From Pempheris klunzingeri (lineage: Eukaryota > Chordata > Actinopteri > Acropomatiformes > Pempheridae): a DNA stretch of 64,000 nt. The translations under genes were made by a program, and so were the position numbers. This document shows positions 1 to 10,715 of the stretch, in pieces (position 1 is the stretch's first letter; the number at the start of each line of letters is the position of its first letter). The stretch covers positions 3,175,506-3,239,505 of the forward strand of contig NC_092027.1 of assembly GCF_042242105.1 (NCBI RefSeq), given 5' to 3'. The notes beneath the pieces were generated by a model. The model saw nothing but the letters and a program-made list of their open reading frames with translations, ran no database searches and was not told where the DNA came from.

Positions 1-630
1 ATGTTTTTCTGTATCTTGTTTAGACAAACATCTTTTAATTCTGGCTATATTTTCAAGGTGTTAGGAGGCTGATTTGATGATTGTTTTTATGTGGGAATTA
101 AAATTCAGGTCTGAGTCCATTATAACACCAAGATTTCTGGCTTGGTGAGTGGGCTTTAACTTCATGGAGTCAAGATGAGCGCTGACTTTTAATCTTTCAT
201 GTTTGGGGCCACAAACAATAATTTCAGTTTAATCTGTGTTTAGTTGTGGGAAATTCTGGCATATCCACTCATTGATGTGATTGATAACTTTTTTCACCAA
301 GTGTAAGGGACTGTAGTCATGTGGAGACACTGTTACATAAAGAATTACATCATCTGCATAGGTGTGATACGAAATGTTGTAAGATTCAATCTGAGCAGGT
401 GGAAACATACAAATGTTAAAAAGAAGAGGTCTGACAATGGACCCTTGAGGTACCCCACATGTTCTGTTTGTTCACTCAGATTTGAAATTACCAAATGACC
501 CAAAGTAAGTCCCTATCCTGGAAGTAAAATTTGAACCAATTTGACACGGTGCCAGACAGTTCCTCCCACTTTCATGGTCAACAGTATCATGCAGCTCTGA
601 GATCCAATAAGATCCAATGTGTCACTACTC
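1..630 (-). mobile_element. Decayed LINE fragment (L2/CR1-like reverse transcriptase)
   Basis: The minus strand reads as a broken reverse-transcriptase palm domain. LLDLRAA..DTVDH lies near 560-620, GVPQGS at 439-456, then PLLFNI, and the catalytic Y-A-D-D at 349-360. It continues as HINEWICQNF and then an NLGVIMDSDLNFNSHI-like stretch towards position 60. This motif order is that of teleost L2/CR1/Rex-type LINEs. Several in-frame stops (for example after QLNTD) show that it is inactive. It is cut by the window start, so its 3' end is not visible. It sits just outside the light-chain array and marks the left edge of unrelated flanking DNA. Confidence 0.85.
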
Positions 631-925
631 AGTTTCTACAGTTTATCTAATCAACAAGTCACTCAAAGAGTTTGGGTAAAATAAGAAGAATCAATGACAC
701 CATGCAATTTACATCAACATGAAACTAATTTTGGTTGGGCAATAGTTTCTGCCATTTCAAAATCAAACATTAAATGTAAACGTTCAGGATTTATTAAATA
801 TTTCTAGCTAAATGTGTTAAGTATTTTGTTGTGCGTTACAATGAAACAAAGACTGTATTGTTCTAACACCTGATATCATACAGGTGTGGTATCAGTATAG
901 GTCAGTCTCAGCATCTACATTCTGG
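631..925. other. Left flank of the array, no gene seen
   Basis: AT-rich sequence between the LINE and the first array homology. No open frame, RSS or Ig-like motif was found. From about 925 the sequence starts to match the spacer that precedes a-position V genes in other units. Confidence 0.6.
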
Positions 926-1086
926 AATATTGATTTACACCAAAACTGTTTTTTGTCATTGAAATTGTTTTGATCCATGTTCATTGGTTGTTAAAGCAAC
1001 AGTGGGGAAACGTTCAATCTGCTTGATCAAACTGTTAAGATAAAGGCTTGGAGAATGGATGATGATAATGAGAGTCCTCAGTACAA

Positions 1087-1096
1087 GTGTGTGTGT

Positions 1097-1132
<36 letters not shown>
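1087..1132. repeat. (TG)n tract before VA1
   Basis: 46-bp TG/CA microsatellite with one ATG break, about 50 bp outside the VA1 RSS. Confidence 0.9.
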
Positions 1133-1134
<2 letters not shown>

Positions 1135-1211
1135 CTTCCAGCTGCAGCAGTCAGTTCAGTTTCTGTTCAGTCTGACTGAGGGAGGTTTTTGTACGACGCT
1201 TTTTCACTGTG

Positions 1212-1682
1212 TGCACACCCACTGATTGTTGATGTTGTGCCAACTCTGACAGTAATAAACTGCTGCATCTTCAGTCTGGACTCCACTGATGGTCAGAGTG
1301 AAGTCAGAGTTTGATCCAATGCCTGTAAAACGACCTGGAATCCCTGATGCTCGAGTGCTAATAATGTAAATGAGCGGTTTAGGAGTTTCTCCATCTCTCT
1401 GTTGGTACCAGGCTAAATAGTTCCCACTAACATCCCGACTGGTCTTACAGCTGATGGTGACGGAGCCTCCCACAGCAGAGCTCACTGCTCCAGGCTGAGT
1501 CACTGTGTACTGACCTCTGGACTCTGAGGGCACAGAGACAGAAACATAAAGCAGCGTCACGGTTTAGTCGGCTTCATTTCAGAGGGACGGATGTTGGTAG
1601 AGGAGAGGAGTCTGATGCTCTGGACTTTACCTGTGAAGCAGCAGCAGAGGAGAGTCCAGATGAGGACGGAGGTCAGAGTCAT
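1212..1682 (-). CDS. Ig light-chain V gene VA1 (family A, divergent)
   Basis: Leader exon 1631-1682 and V exon 1212-1523, 12-RSS 1184-1211, promoter 1763-1808. The leader [17 protein letters not shown] joins [16 protein letters not shown] across a phase-1 intron. Framework marks (ISCKTS Cys, WYQQ Trp, VYYC Cys) are all present. It differs from its 16 relatives in the V-encoded CDR3 part, [12 protein letters not shown] instead of the MGxFYVNSQ type, with an extra Cys near the joining end, KPLIYIIS in CDR2 and Ile for Ser in the FTGSGS loop. It lies at the array edge with no J or C in its unit, so any use needs a distant J. Confidence 0.9.
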
Positions 1683-2895
1683 GTTTGTGATGAGGAGGAT
1701 TTCTGTGGCTTCTGTTGTTGTGAAGGACGGCTGTCAGTCATCCAGTGTTCAACTCTCAGGACTATAAACTCTCCCAGAGCAGTGGAGCATGGTGCTGCTG
1801 ATGCAAAGTGGCTCTCTATGGAAATGCTTTGACCCCAACAGGGACCTCAAGATCAGTCAATTCATCAGTCTATTGATTAGAAGTTATTTAACACCAGTTT
1901 TGTAGGATGTTGGCTCTGTGCTTGTGGAGGATTTTTAAAGACGTTTTTGTTTAGAGAAAATGAATCTCAGTTCCCTTTAAAATATATGTGTATGAAATAA
2001 AAATATACAGTCTATAAACCGTTGGCTCTGTGTTATTGGCATTTTTCATTTTTCAAGTATTTTAATGGAAAACCAACAAATGACTTCATATCACTGAAAT
2101 CTGCTCCTGATGATGCATTTGTTGTTGGGACTTCATTTGTATGTGATAGTGATAGAAAGTTGGTGATAAATAAAAAGCAGAGTATCATCAGCATAAAGTG
2201 AGATTTTAATGCCAGTAATATTTAAATGAAAGAGTTAGTGATTGAACACAAGGCTTAATGACAGACAGGATGATGGTCTCTGTATGTAGAAGAGAAAGGA
2301 GAACTATTGATCAGCTGTGCCCATGTTTGTTAATAAAAGAACAAATGCTGAAATGTTGCTGCCTTAATAATTACAATCCATCCATTAAATCTACAGTGAG
2401 TGGGTTTATCTCAGGGTCAGATCAGTAGTATTTTATTATGTAGACGTCACCTCTGAAAGCTGAGTCAGTGCAGCCTAACAGTGTCTCTGTTTAGCTGTGG
2501 TGTCCTACAGCAGGAAGGTGCTGATGTGAGAGGATGAAAGGAGGCCATTTTACAGCAGTCGTACAGGAGTCTGTGCCACATGGTGTCCTGTCTTTGATTC
2601 AAAAGCACGGCTGTGATTTGGTCTAAAAAAGTGCCAGATATGAGGCTTTAGTTGCTTACAAAGAAAAAGAAGATGTAAGCGCTTCATTAAGGAAAGTCTT
2701 GTGGAAATAGAGGTGTTTGTGTTTAAAAACTATTAGAGCATCATTTTATTGCTCTACAATGAAGGCCAAGTCAGTTTTGTGTGAGTGACTCAGTGAAGTG
2801 TATCAGTCTCTGCAGCAGCTTCCAGCTGCAGCAGTCAGTTCAGTTTCTGTTCAGTCTGACTGAGGGAGGTTTTTGTACAACGCTTTTTTACTGTG

Positions 2896-3369
2896 TGAAC
2901 GACCACTGACTGTTCACATAGATATGCCCCATACAGTAATAAACTGCTGCATCTTCAGTCTGGACTCCACTGATGGTCAGAGTGAAGTCAGAGTTTGATC
3001 CACTGCCTGTAAAACGATCTGGAATTCCTGATGCTCGAGTGTTAGCAGTGTGAATGAGAAGTTTTGGAGTTTCTCCATCTCTCTGTTGGTACCAGGATAA
3101 ATAGCTCCCACCATGAACATCCCGACTGGTCTTACAGGTGATGGTGACGGAGCCTCCCACAGCAGAGCTCACTGCTCCAGGCTGAGTCACTGTGACCTGA
3201 CCTCTGGACTCTGAGGGCACAGAGACAGAAACATAAAGCAGCGTCACAGTTTAGTCGGCTTCATTTCAGAGGGACGGATGTTGATGGAGGAGAGGAGTCT
3301 GATGCTCTGGACTTTACCTGTGAAGCAGCAGCAGAGGAGAGTCCAGATGAGGACGGAGGTCAGAGTCAT
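2896..3369 (-). CDS. Ig light-chain V gene VA2 (family A, b position)
   Basis: Leader exon 3318-3369, V exon 2896-3210, 12-RSS 2868-2895, promoter 3450-3495. N-terminus VTVTQPG; CDR1 [14 protein letters not shown]2 [11 protein letters not shown]3 part [12 protein letters not shown], the same CDR3 as VA8. Its heptamer is CACAGTA instead of CACAGTG, also as in VA8, which may lower recombination. Spacer reads ACAACG..., one base off the family norm. No J or C in its own unit. Confidence 0.92.
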
Positions 3370-4404
3370 GTTTGTGATGAGGAGGATTTCTGTGGCTTCT
3401 GTTGTTGTGAAGGACGGCTGTCAGTCATCCAGTGTTCAACTCTCAGGACTATAAACTCTCCCAGAGCAGTGGAGCATGGTGCTGCTGATGCAAAGTGGCT
3501 CTCTATGGAAATGCTCCCACTGACCCCAACAGGGACATGGTTTACTCTGATGATGCTGTTTATCAATGGATCAATCAGTTTATCAGAGTATTGATTAGTT
3601 TTCAGTATAAATTCTAAATTTAACTTTATTCTTCAAGACAACTTTATTTTCTAAATGTGTCTTATCTTATTCTGTTACTAGAGAAAAACACATCAGATTA
3701 AAGTCTGTGATTCTTTGAGGAAATATTGAAATCAGAGACGAGTTTTTGTGACTTTGTTTATGTTTCAGTAGAAATAAATTTTTCTGCTGTTAACTATAAA
3801 TTAATATAATTATAGTGATTCTTGAATGAGTCACATTATGTCCTCAAACCGACTGAACTCTTCACTTAAACATTTTGCTGAACTGAAAATCAAACTTTAA
3901 CAGTTTTCAGATAAACTTGTCTCAGAGGTTTCACCTGATGTTTCTCAAAGATTTGAATCTTTCACACACTGTGTGTCACAAATGAACATCTTAAAACATT
4001 ACCGTCACATTTAACCACCGAGCTGTGTGAGCGGGTTTGATTTGATGACTTTTTACATGTAATCCAACAAGGTTCACTTTAAACGAGTAAAACAAACAGA
4101 TCTTGTTGGTCTTTTCTGTAGTTTAGAAGAAACCTTTGAGGTATTGTGAAACAAAGAACACCTGACATTTTATCAGACCAGGTTATTTCATCATCTTTTC
4201 ATGTCCAAACTCAGACGTAGCTTGGTGACTAAACAGTTTAACTTTTTAACTTTAGTACTGAGACCTCATGGTCCAGCAGTGATGCCTGCCTGTTGCCATG
4301 GTTACTGGGCTCAAAGAGGGAAGTGAAACACCAAGCAGTGGTTTCATCCAAACTGTCCGGGTCTCTAAATTTCCTCCACGTGTCTCTCTGCAGTGGGTGC
4401 AGTC

Positions 4405-4430
4405 ATTTCTTTGCTTACTATGGGTTCATA
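4405..4430 (+). pseudogene. Pseudo-C stub, U1
   Basis: Only the acceptor and about a dozen bases of pseudo-C remain (TGCAGTGGGTGCAGTC), fused to TTTCTTTGCTTACTATGGG, which elsewhere lies beyond VB (18992 in U3). Confidence 0.85.
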
Positions 4431-4800
4431 CATCTAAAGTAACATCTTGTGACTGGAGAGGTGGACAGGTGTTTCTCTGGGCCAGCATTGATGGTGAAGC
4501 TGATGCTGATCAGTGTCTTCATGTTTTCCTTGAACAGGTTACAGTTGAGATCGCTGTGGCCCAGGATGAGGCTGGGATCAAAGGTCATGACCTAGACTGT
4601 CCCAGGTTGACACCTTTTGATTGATTGGCAGATCAGATAAGAACATGGGATAATAATGTGATGTGAATGGATGGTGATAAACTGTGATGGAGGAACTAAT
4701 TTAATTTGTGTGTGTGAGTGACTCAGTGAAGTGTATCAGTCTCTGCAGCAGCTTCCAGCTGCAGCAGTCAGTTCAGTTTCTGTTCAGTCTGACTGAGGGA

Positions 4801-4828
4801 GGTTTTTGTACGACGCTTTTTCACTGTG
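4801..4828 (-). promoter_or_regulatory. 12-RSS of family A V genes (exemplar, VA3)
   Basis: Read from the V gene: heptamer CACAGTG, 12-bp spacer AAAAAGCGTCGT, nonamer ACAAAAACC. All 17 copies are alike except for the VA2 and VA8 heptamers. Confidence 0.95.
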
Positions 4829-5302
4829 TGAACGAATACTGACTGTTCACATAGAAGAACCCCATACAGTAATAAACTACTGCATCTTCAGTCTGGACTC
4901 CACTGATGGTCAGAGTGAAGTCAGAGTTTGATCCACTGCCTGTAAAACGACCTGGAATCCCTGATGCTCGAGTGCTAGCAGTGTGAATGAGCAGTTTAGG
5001 AGTTTCTCCATCTCTCTGTTGGTACCAGGATAAATAGCTCCCACCATGAACATCCCGACTGGTCTTACAGCTGATGGTGACGGAGCCTCCCACAGCAGAT
5101 CTCACTGCTCCAGGCTGAGTCGCTGTGTACTGACCTCTGGACTCTGAGGGCACAGAGACAGAAACATAAAGCAGCGTCACGGTTTAGTCGGCTTCATTTC
5201 AGAGGGACGGATGTTGATGGAGGAGAGGAGTCTGATGCTCTGGACTTTACCTGTGAAGCAGCAGCAGAGGAGAGTCCAGATGAGGACGGAGGTCAGAGTC
5301 AT
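4829..5302 (-). CDS. Ig light-chain V gene VA3 (family A, a position)
   Basis: Model gene of the family. Leader exon 5251-5302 (52 nt, hydrophobic WTLLCCCF core), intron with GT..AG ends, V exon 4829-5143 starting in the GAG codon of ESRGQ. The V exon encodes a V-set Ig domain: first Cys in TISCKTS, Trp in [30 protein letters not shown] strands, EDAVVYYC second Cys. CDR1 [14 protein letters not shown]2 [11 protein letters not shown]3 part [12 protein letters not shown]. 12-RSS 4801-4828; TATA and octamer-like promoter 5383-5428. It points away from J1 (5801), so joining inverts the V gene to face J. AVRSAVGG replaces the usual AVSSAVGG, shared with VA17. Confidence 0.95.
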
Positions 5303-5382
5303 GTTTGTGATGAGGAGGATTTCTGTGGCTTCTGTTGTTGTGAAGGACGGCTGTCAGTCATCCAGTGTTCAACTCTCAGGAC

Positions 5383-5428
5383 TATAAACTCTCCCAGAGC
5401 AGTGGAGCATGGTGCTGCTGATGCAAAG
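5383..5428 (-). promoter_or_regulatory. Family A V promoter (exemplar, VA3)
   Basis: On the minus strand CTTTGCAT (one mismatch to the light-chain octamer ATTTGCAT) lies 32 bp before TTTATA, which is about 80 bp before the leader ATG. Octamer plus TATA at this spacing is the usual Ig V promoter plan. The same pair occurs for all 17 VA genes at the promoter positions given in each entry, always 81-126 bp upstream of the ATG codon's outer base. Confidence 0.8.
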
Positions 5429-5761
5429 TGGCTCTCTATGGAAATGCTCCCACTGACCCCAACAGGGACTTCAGGATCAGTCAATTCATCAGTCTATTGA
5501 TTAGAAGTTATTGAACACCAGTTTTGTAGGATGTTGGCTCTGTGCTTGTGGAGGATTTTTAAAGACGTTTTTGTTTAAATTGATTTTGAGAGAAAATTTA
5601 TCTAAGTTCCCTTTAAAATATGTGTGTATGAAATAAAAATATACAGTCTATAAACCGGTGGCTCTGTGTTTTTTAATCTGACAATATTCTACAATGACAA
5701 ACTATTTTTGGGGAGGTTGTTTGTGTCAGAGTCAGAGAGCCGTGTCTCTTCTACACTGAGA

Positions 5762-5800
5762 GGTTTTTGTACGGCGGCTCAATGACTTTGTATCACTGTG
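5762..5800 (+). promoter_or_regulatory. 23-RSS of J segments (exemplar, U2-J1)
   Basis: Nonamer GGTTTTTGT, spacer ACGGCG + GCTCAATGACT + TTGTAT (23 bp), heptamer CACTGTG. All 21 J segments have this signal with at most one or two spacer changes (ACAGCG in U2, U5 and U7 J3; GGTTCAATG in U3, U6 and U9 J3). Confidence 0.95.
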
Positions 5801-5838
5801 GTGGACTTTTGGTGGAGGAACCAGACTGGATGTTGGAA
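5801..5838 (+). CDS. J segment U2-J1
   Basis: Encodes [12 protein letters not shown] with the FGxG J motif, ends A|gtaagt. 23-RSS 5762-5800: nonamer GGTTTTTGT, 23-bp spacer, heptamer CACTGTG. First of three J segments in U2. Confidence 0.95.
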
Positions 5839-6179
5839 GTAAGTCAAATGTATTTTTTATTTTGGCTGTTTTATTATCATTATGAATTATATTCAACACT
5901 GTAGGAAAAAACTGGTGTTCAGTTGCTCAATGAATAATTTTCTGTCAGAGACAAAGTTCACTTCAGAAACAGAAATCAATCAAAAAGTCATTGTAACAAA
6001 AAGAATATTGAGACAGTTGATGAATCATTGTTTTGATTGATTGTGTTGTTTCATGCTTTAATGGTAGAACTGCATGCTGAGGGCTTGTAGGTTTAGTTCA
6101 GTCTGTCAGAGTCAGAGAGCCGTGTCTCTTTACACTGAGAGGTTTTTGTACGGCGGCTCAATGACTTTGTATCACTGTG

Positions 6180-6217
6180 GTACACGTTCGGTGGAGGAAC
6201 CAGACTGGATATTGGAA
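6180..6217 (+). CDS. J segment U2-J2
   Basis: Encodes [12 protein letters not shown]. 23-RSS 6141-6179. About 120 bp around it repeat the J1 region, so the J set arose by local tandem copying. Confidence 0.95.
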
Positions 6218-6554
6218 GTAAGTCAAATGCTTGGGATTCGTTTCATTTCAGGAGTTATTGTTCTTTTCATTCCCTTCATAATCACCATGAATAGTTGGTT
6301 TTCCATAATGATGATTATTTTTGTTGAAATATTTTGTGCTTGGAGACAAAGTTAATGTCGACAGAGAGATTTATAAAAACTTGTTCCAGTGAATTTAAAA
6401 CATTAAGCCTGGAGGTAAATCATTATCTCCAACCTTCATGGTCAAGCCGCATGTTTTGCGTGTTTGTAGGTTTAGTTCAGACAAAGTCAGAGAGCCGTGT
6501 CTCTTTACACTGAGAGGTTTTTGTACAGCGGCTCAATGACTTTGTATCACTGTG

Positions 6555-6592
6555 GTGGACGTTCGGTGGAGGAACCAGACTGGATGTTGGAA
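6555..6592 (+). CDS. J segment U2-J3
   Basis: Encodes [12 protein letters not shown]. 23-RSS 6516-6554, with ACAGCG at the spacer start where most have ACGGCG; shared with U5-J3 and U7-J3. Last J before the 857-bp intron to C. Confidence 0.95.
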
Positions 6593-7449
6593 GTAAGTTT
6601 CTGCACAAATACTAAACTAAATTTCCTAAAGTCGTATTCTAAATTCAGTTTTTGTAGGTTTGAGGCAGATAAAAATATCTTGTTTTAATTCTAAGACTTT
6701 TAGTATCCATGTTGTGATCTGTCCTGCTTTATCATGGAGGCTGACTCGGAGCAGCTTTACTGAACATTTCTTCAAACATTCCTGTCAAACTGAAATTCAA
6801 ACAGTGTAGAAAGTGTTGAAGCCATAAAATGTTCATATTAGTGTGAAAATGTTTTGGTCAGTTTTAGTTTATTTTCCACATCATTACTTACTGTTGCTGC
6901 AATGTGCTGAAATTCACTTTCTTCCAGTAAAATTGAACAACATGAAGATAAAGACGGGTATCTGATAATGTGCAAAATCTCTGATCCCTTCTTGTGTCAT
7001 AAATTGTTTCAAATGGTGAAAATCTGTTCAGTTTGGTGATGATGACTGAAATCCACATGAAGAACGTTTGGCTGTAGTCCGGTCATTTTCTGTATCTTTC
7101 ATGTTTCCACTAAATACTTTAAAGTCATTTATAATCAAGGTTTGAGGTGATTTTAATGGCAAAGGTTTAAAATGAGGTCCAACTTTGACATTTTATCTGC
7201 AGTGTAGTTTGAGGTGTTTCAGGTCTTTTCTGGATGATGATTCTCTCTGTGCTGATGTGCATGAGAGGCTTCATAAAGGGAAGTGAAACAATGTGTGAGT
7301 GAGTGAGTGACTGGTGGAGCAGAAAAAGCACCTGACAGAAACTCCTTAAAGGACAAAATCAGCTCTCTCACAGTGAAGGTGTCCAAGTGTCTGGTGGTTG
7401 ATTGACAGCTGTGTGGTCCCCTTCCTCTAATCTGATTGGTGTCTCCTAG

Positions 7450-7775
7450 GTGATGTCCGTCCCACCCTGACGGTGCTGCCCCCCTCCGGTGAGGAGCTGG
7501 AGAAGGGGAAGGCTACGCTGATGTGTCTGGCCAACAAGGGCTTCCCCTCAGGCTGGAGTCTGGCCTGGAAGGTGGACGGCAGCAGCAGCTTCAGCTGGGA
7601 GGAGAGCAGGAGCCCCGGGGTGCTGGAGAAGGACGGCCGCTACAGCTGGAGCAGCACCCTGAGGCTCCCTGCTGACCAGTGGAGGAAGGTGGGCTCTGTG
7701 ACCTGTGAGGCCACCCAGGGCTCCCAGTCTCCAGTCTCAGAGACACTGATGAGGAACCAGTGTCCCCAGTCCTGA
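7450..7775 (+). CDS. Ig light-chain C exon, U2
   Basis: Single 326-nt constant exon. Acceptor CTCCTAG before 7450; phase fits the J donor and gives [14 protein letters not shown]1-set Ig domain of about 108 residues: [13 protein letters not shown] (first Cys), [24 protein letters not shown] (second Cys), terminal NQCPQS with the Cys that bonds the heavy chain. Secreted antigen-receptor light chain constant region, teleost kappa-like (L1/L3 group). AATAAA poly(A) signal at 7922-7927. Unique QWRKVG (Lys in the others); SQSPVSETL type. Confidence 0.96.
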
Positions 7776-8758
7776 GCTGACCCACTGGGACTCTGCTCTG
7801 GTTTTACTCTGCTACTGCTCTCAGTCTGACCTCTGATACACTGTCTTTTTTCTCTCTGTAAATGCTTCAGTATAATTCTCACTTGCTTTATTGTTGACTG
7901 ATACAGTTGATCATTCAAAACAATAAAAGTCTCATAAAACATTGGCTTCCATTCATGACAGTGATGGATCTTTTTCTTTGCCGTATGTTTCATATTAGGA
8001 ACATTTGTTAGAATAAAGTATGAGGCCACAATTTTTCTAGTCACTTCTTGATACTTCGTAGTTGTTGCAGGTTTGTTTGTTACGACTGAAAATTGGTAAC
8101 AATCCTCATAATGATTAAAATATTTCAATGGAAAACCAACAAATGACTTCATATCACTGAAATCTGCTCCTGATGATGCATTTGTTGTTGGGACTTCATT
8201 TGCATGTGATAGTGATAGAAAGTTGGTGATAAATAAAAAGCAGAGTATCATCAGCATAAAGTGAGATTTTAATGCCAGTGATATTTAAATGAAAGATTTA
8301 ATGATTGAACACAAGGCTTAATGACAGAGAGGATGATGGTCTCTGTATGTAGAAGAGAAATGAGAACTATTGATCAGCTGTGCCCATGTTTGTTAATAAA
8401 AGAATAAAAGCTGAAATGTTGCTGCCTTAATAATTACAATCCATCCATTAAATCTACAGTGAGTGGCTTTATCCATGGTTTATCTAAAAAAAGTGCCAGA
8501 TATGAGGCTATGAGTTGCTTACAAAGAAAATAAAGATGTGAGCGCTTCATTATGGAAAGTCTTGTGGAAATAGAGGTGTTTGTGTGTAAAAACTATTAGA
8601 GCATCATTTTATTGCTCTACAATGAAGGCCAAGTCAGTTTTGTGTGAGTGACTCAGTGAAGTGTATCAGTCTCTGCAGCAGCTTCCAGCTGCAGCAGTCA
8701 GTTCAGTTTCTGTTCAGTCTGACTGAGGGAGGTTTTTGTACGACGCTTTTTCACTGTG

Positions 8759-9229
8759 CGAACGAATACTGACTGTTCACATAGAATTGCCCCATACAGT
8801 AATAAACTGCTGCATCTTCAGTCTGGACTCCACTGATGGTCAGAGTGAAGTCAGTGTTTGATCCACTGCCTGTAAAACGACCTGGAATTCCTGATTCTCG
8901 AGTACTAGCACGGTAAATGAGCAGTTTAGGAGTTTCTCCATCTCTCTGTTGGTACCAGGATAAATAGTTCCCATTAACATTCCGACTGGTCTTACAGCTG
9001 ATGGTGGCGGAGCCTCCCACAGCAGAGCTCACTGCTCCAGGCTGAGTCACTGTGTACTGACCTCTGGACTCTGAGGGCACAGAGACAGAAACATAAAGCA
9101 GCGTCACGGTTTAGTCGGCTTCATTTCAGAGGGACGGATGTTGGTAGAGGAGAGGAGTCTGATGCTCTGGACTTTACCTGTGAAGCAGCAGCAGAGGAGA
9201 GTCCAGATGAGGACGGAGGTCAGAGTCAT
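8759..9229 (-). CDS. Ig light-chain V gene VA4 (family A, b position)
   Basis: Leader exon 9178-9229, V exon 8759-9070, 12-RSS 8731-8758, promoter 9310-9355. CDR1 [13 protein letters not shown]2 [11 protein letters not shown]3 part [12 protein letters not shown], ending in an Ala codon before the heptamer where most have Thr. Unique GGSATISC (Ala for Val) and SNTDF. It lies 3' of the U2 C exon; joining to U2 J would invert J and C to read with it. Confidence 0.94.
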
Positions 9230-10244
9230 GTTTGTGATGAGGAGGATTTCTGTGGCTTCTGTTGTTGTGAAGGACGGCTGTCAGTCATCCAGTGTTCAAC
9301 TCTCAGGACTATAAACTCTCCCAGAGCAGTGGAGCATGGTGCTGCTGATGCAAAGTGGCTCTCTATGGAAATGCTCCCACTGACCCCAACAGGGACATGG
9401 TTTACTCTGATGATGCTGTTTATCAATGGATCAATCATTTTATCAGAGTATTGATTAGTTTTAAATATAAATCCTAAAAGAATTTAACTTTATTCTTCAA
9501 GACAAATTTATTTTCTAAATGTGTCTTATCTTATTCTGTTACTAGAGAAAAACACATCAGATTAAAGTCTGTGATTCTTTGAGAAATATTGAAATCAGAG
9601 ACGAGTTTTTGTGACTTTGTTTATGTTTCAGTAGAAATACAATTTTTCTGCTGTTAACTATAAATTAATATAATTATAGTGATTCTTGAATGAGTCACAT
9701 TATGTCCTCAAACCGACTGAACTCTTCACTTAAACATTTTGCTGAACTGAAAATCAAACTTTAACAGTTTTCAGATAAACTTGTCTCAGAGGTTTCACCT
9801 GATGTTTCTCAAAGATTTGAATCTTTCACACACTGTGTGTCACAAATGAACATCTTAAAACATTACCGTCACATTTAACCACCGAGCTGTGTGAGCGGGT
9901 TTGATTTGATGACTTTTTACATGTAATCCAACAAGGTTCACTTTAAACGAGTAAAACAAACAGATCTTGTTGGTCTTTTCTGTAGTTTAGAAGAAACCTT
10001 TAAGGTATTGTGAAACAAAGAACACCTGACATTTTATCAGACCAGGTTATTTCATCATCTTTTCATGTCCAAACTCAGACGTAGCTTGGTGACTAAACAG
10101 TTTAACTTTTTAACTTTAGTACTGAAACCTCACGGTCCAGCAGTGATGCCTGCCTGTTGCCATGGTTACTGAGCTCAGAGGAGGAAGTGAAACAACGAGC
10201 AGCGCTTTCATCCAAACTGTCCGGGTCTCTATATTTCCTCCACG

Positions 10245-10275
10245 TGTCTCTCTGCAGCGGGTGGAGTCGTTTCTT
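10245..10275 (+). pseudogene. Pseudo-C stub, U2
   Basis: GCAGCGGGTGGAGTCG fused to TTTCTTTGCTTACTATGGG. It is the undegraded form of the U1 joint, with GTCG common to both parent ends. Confidence 0.88.
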
Positions 10276-10660
10276 TGCTTACTATGGGTTCATACATCTA
10301 AAGTAACATCTTGTGACTGGAGAGGTGGACAGGTGTTTCTCTGGGCCAGCATTGATGGTGAAGCTGATGCTGATCAGTGTCTTCATGTTTTCCTTGAACA
10401 GGTTACAGTTGAGATCGCTGTGGCCCAGGATGAGGCTGGGATCAAAGGTCATGACCTAGACTGTCCCAGGTTGACACCTTTTGATTGATTGGCAGATCAG
10501 ATAAGAACATGGGACAATAATGTGATGTGAATGGATGGTGATAAACTGTGATGGAGGAACTAATTTAATTTGCACAAAGATTTTCTGTCATTGATCTTGT
10601 TTTGATTCACGTTTACTGGTGTTAAAGCAGCAGTGGTGAAATGTTCACTCTGCTTGATGA

Positions 10661-10662
<2 letters not shown>

Positions 10663-10713
<51 letters not shown>
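10663..10713. repeat. (TG)n tract before VA5
   Basis: 51-bp pure TG/CA tract followed by the AP-1-like TGACTCA and then the VA5 RSS. Confidence 0.92.

Positions 10714-10715
<2 letters not shown>

Larger units (their letters stand above)
1184..4800. repeat. Array unit U1 (short: VA1, VA2; J-C and pseudoC-VB lost)
   Basis: Unit of 3.6 kb instead of 8.7 kb. The a-side flank of VA1 runs to about 2034 and then jumps to sequence that elsewhere lies 3' of C (about 8120 in U2), removing about 2.45 kb with all J and C. After VA2 the spacer runs to about 4424, where the start of pseudo-C is fused to DNA that normally lies beyond VB. Its two V genes therefore have no J or C in their own unit. Confidence 0.88.

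Noticed and set aside
5299-5484. Minus-strand frame over the V promoter (ends SSSSQT)
   Set aside because: It spans the octamer and TATA elements and stops before the leader ATG; it is promoter and 5' UTR sequence.
6074-6355. Frames of 60-94 codons across J2 and J3 on the + strand
   Set aside because: They are in a different frame from the J coding sequence and consist of RSS flank and intron; the J segments explain the conservation.
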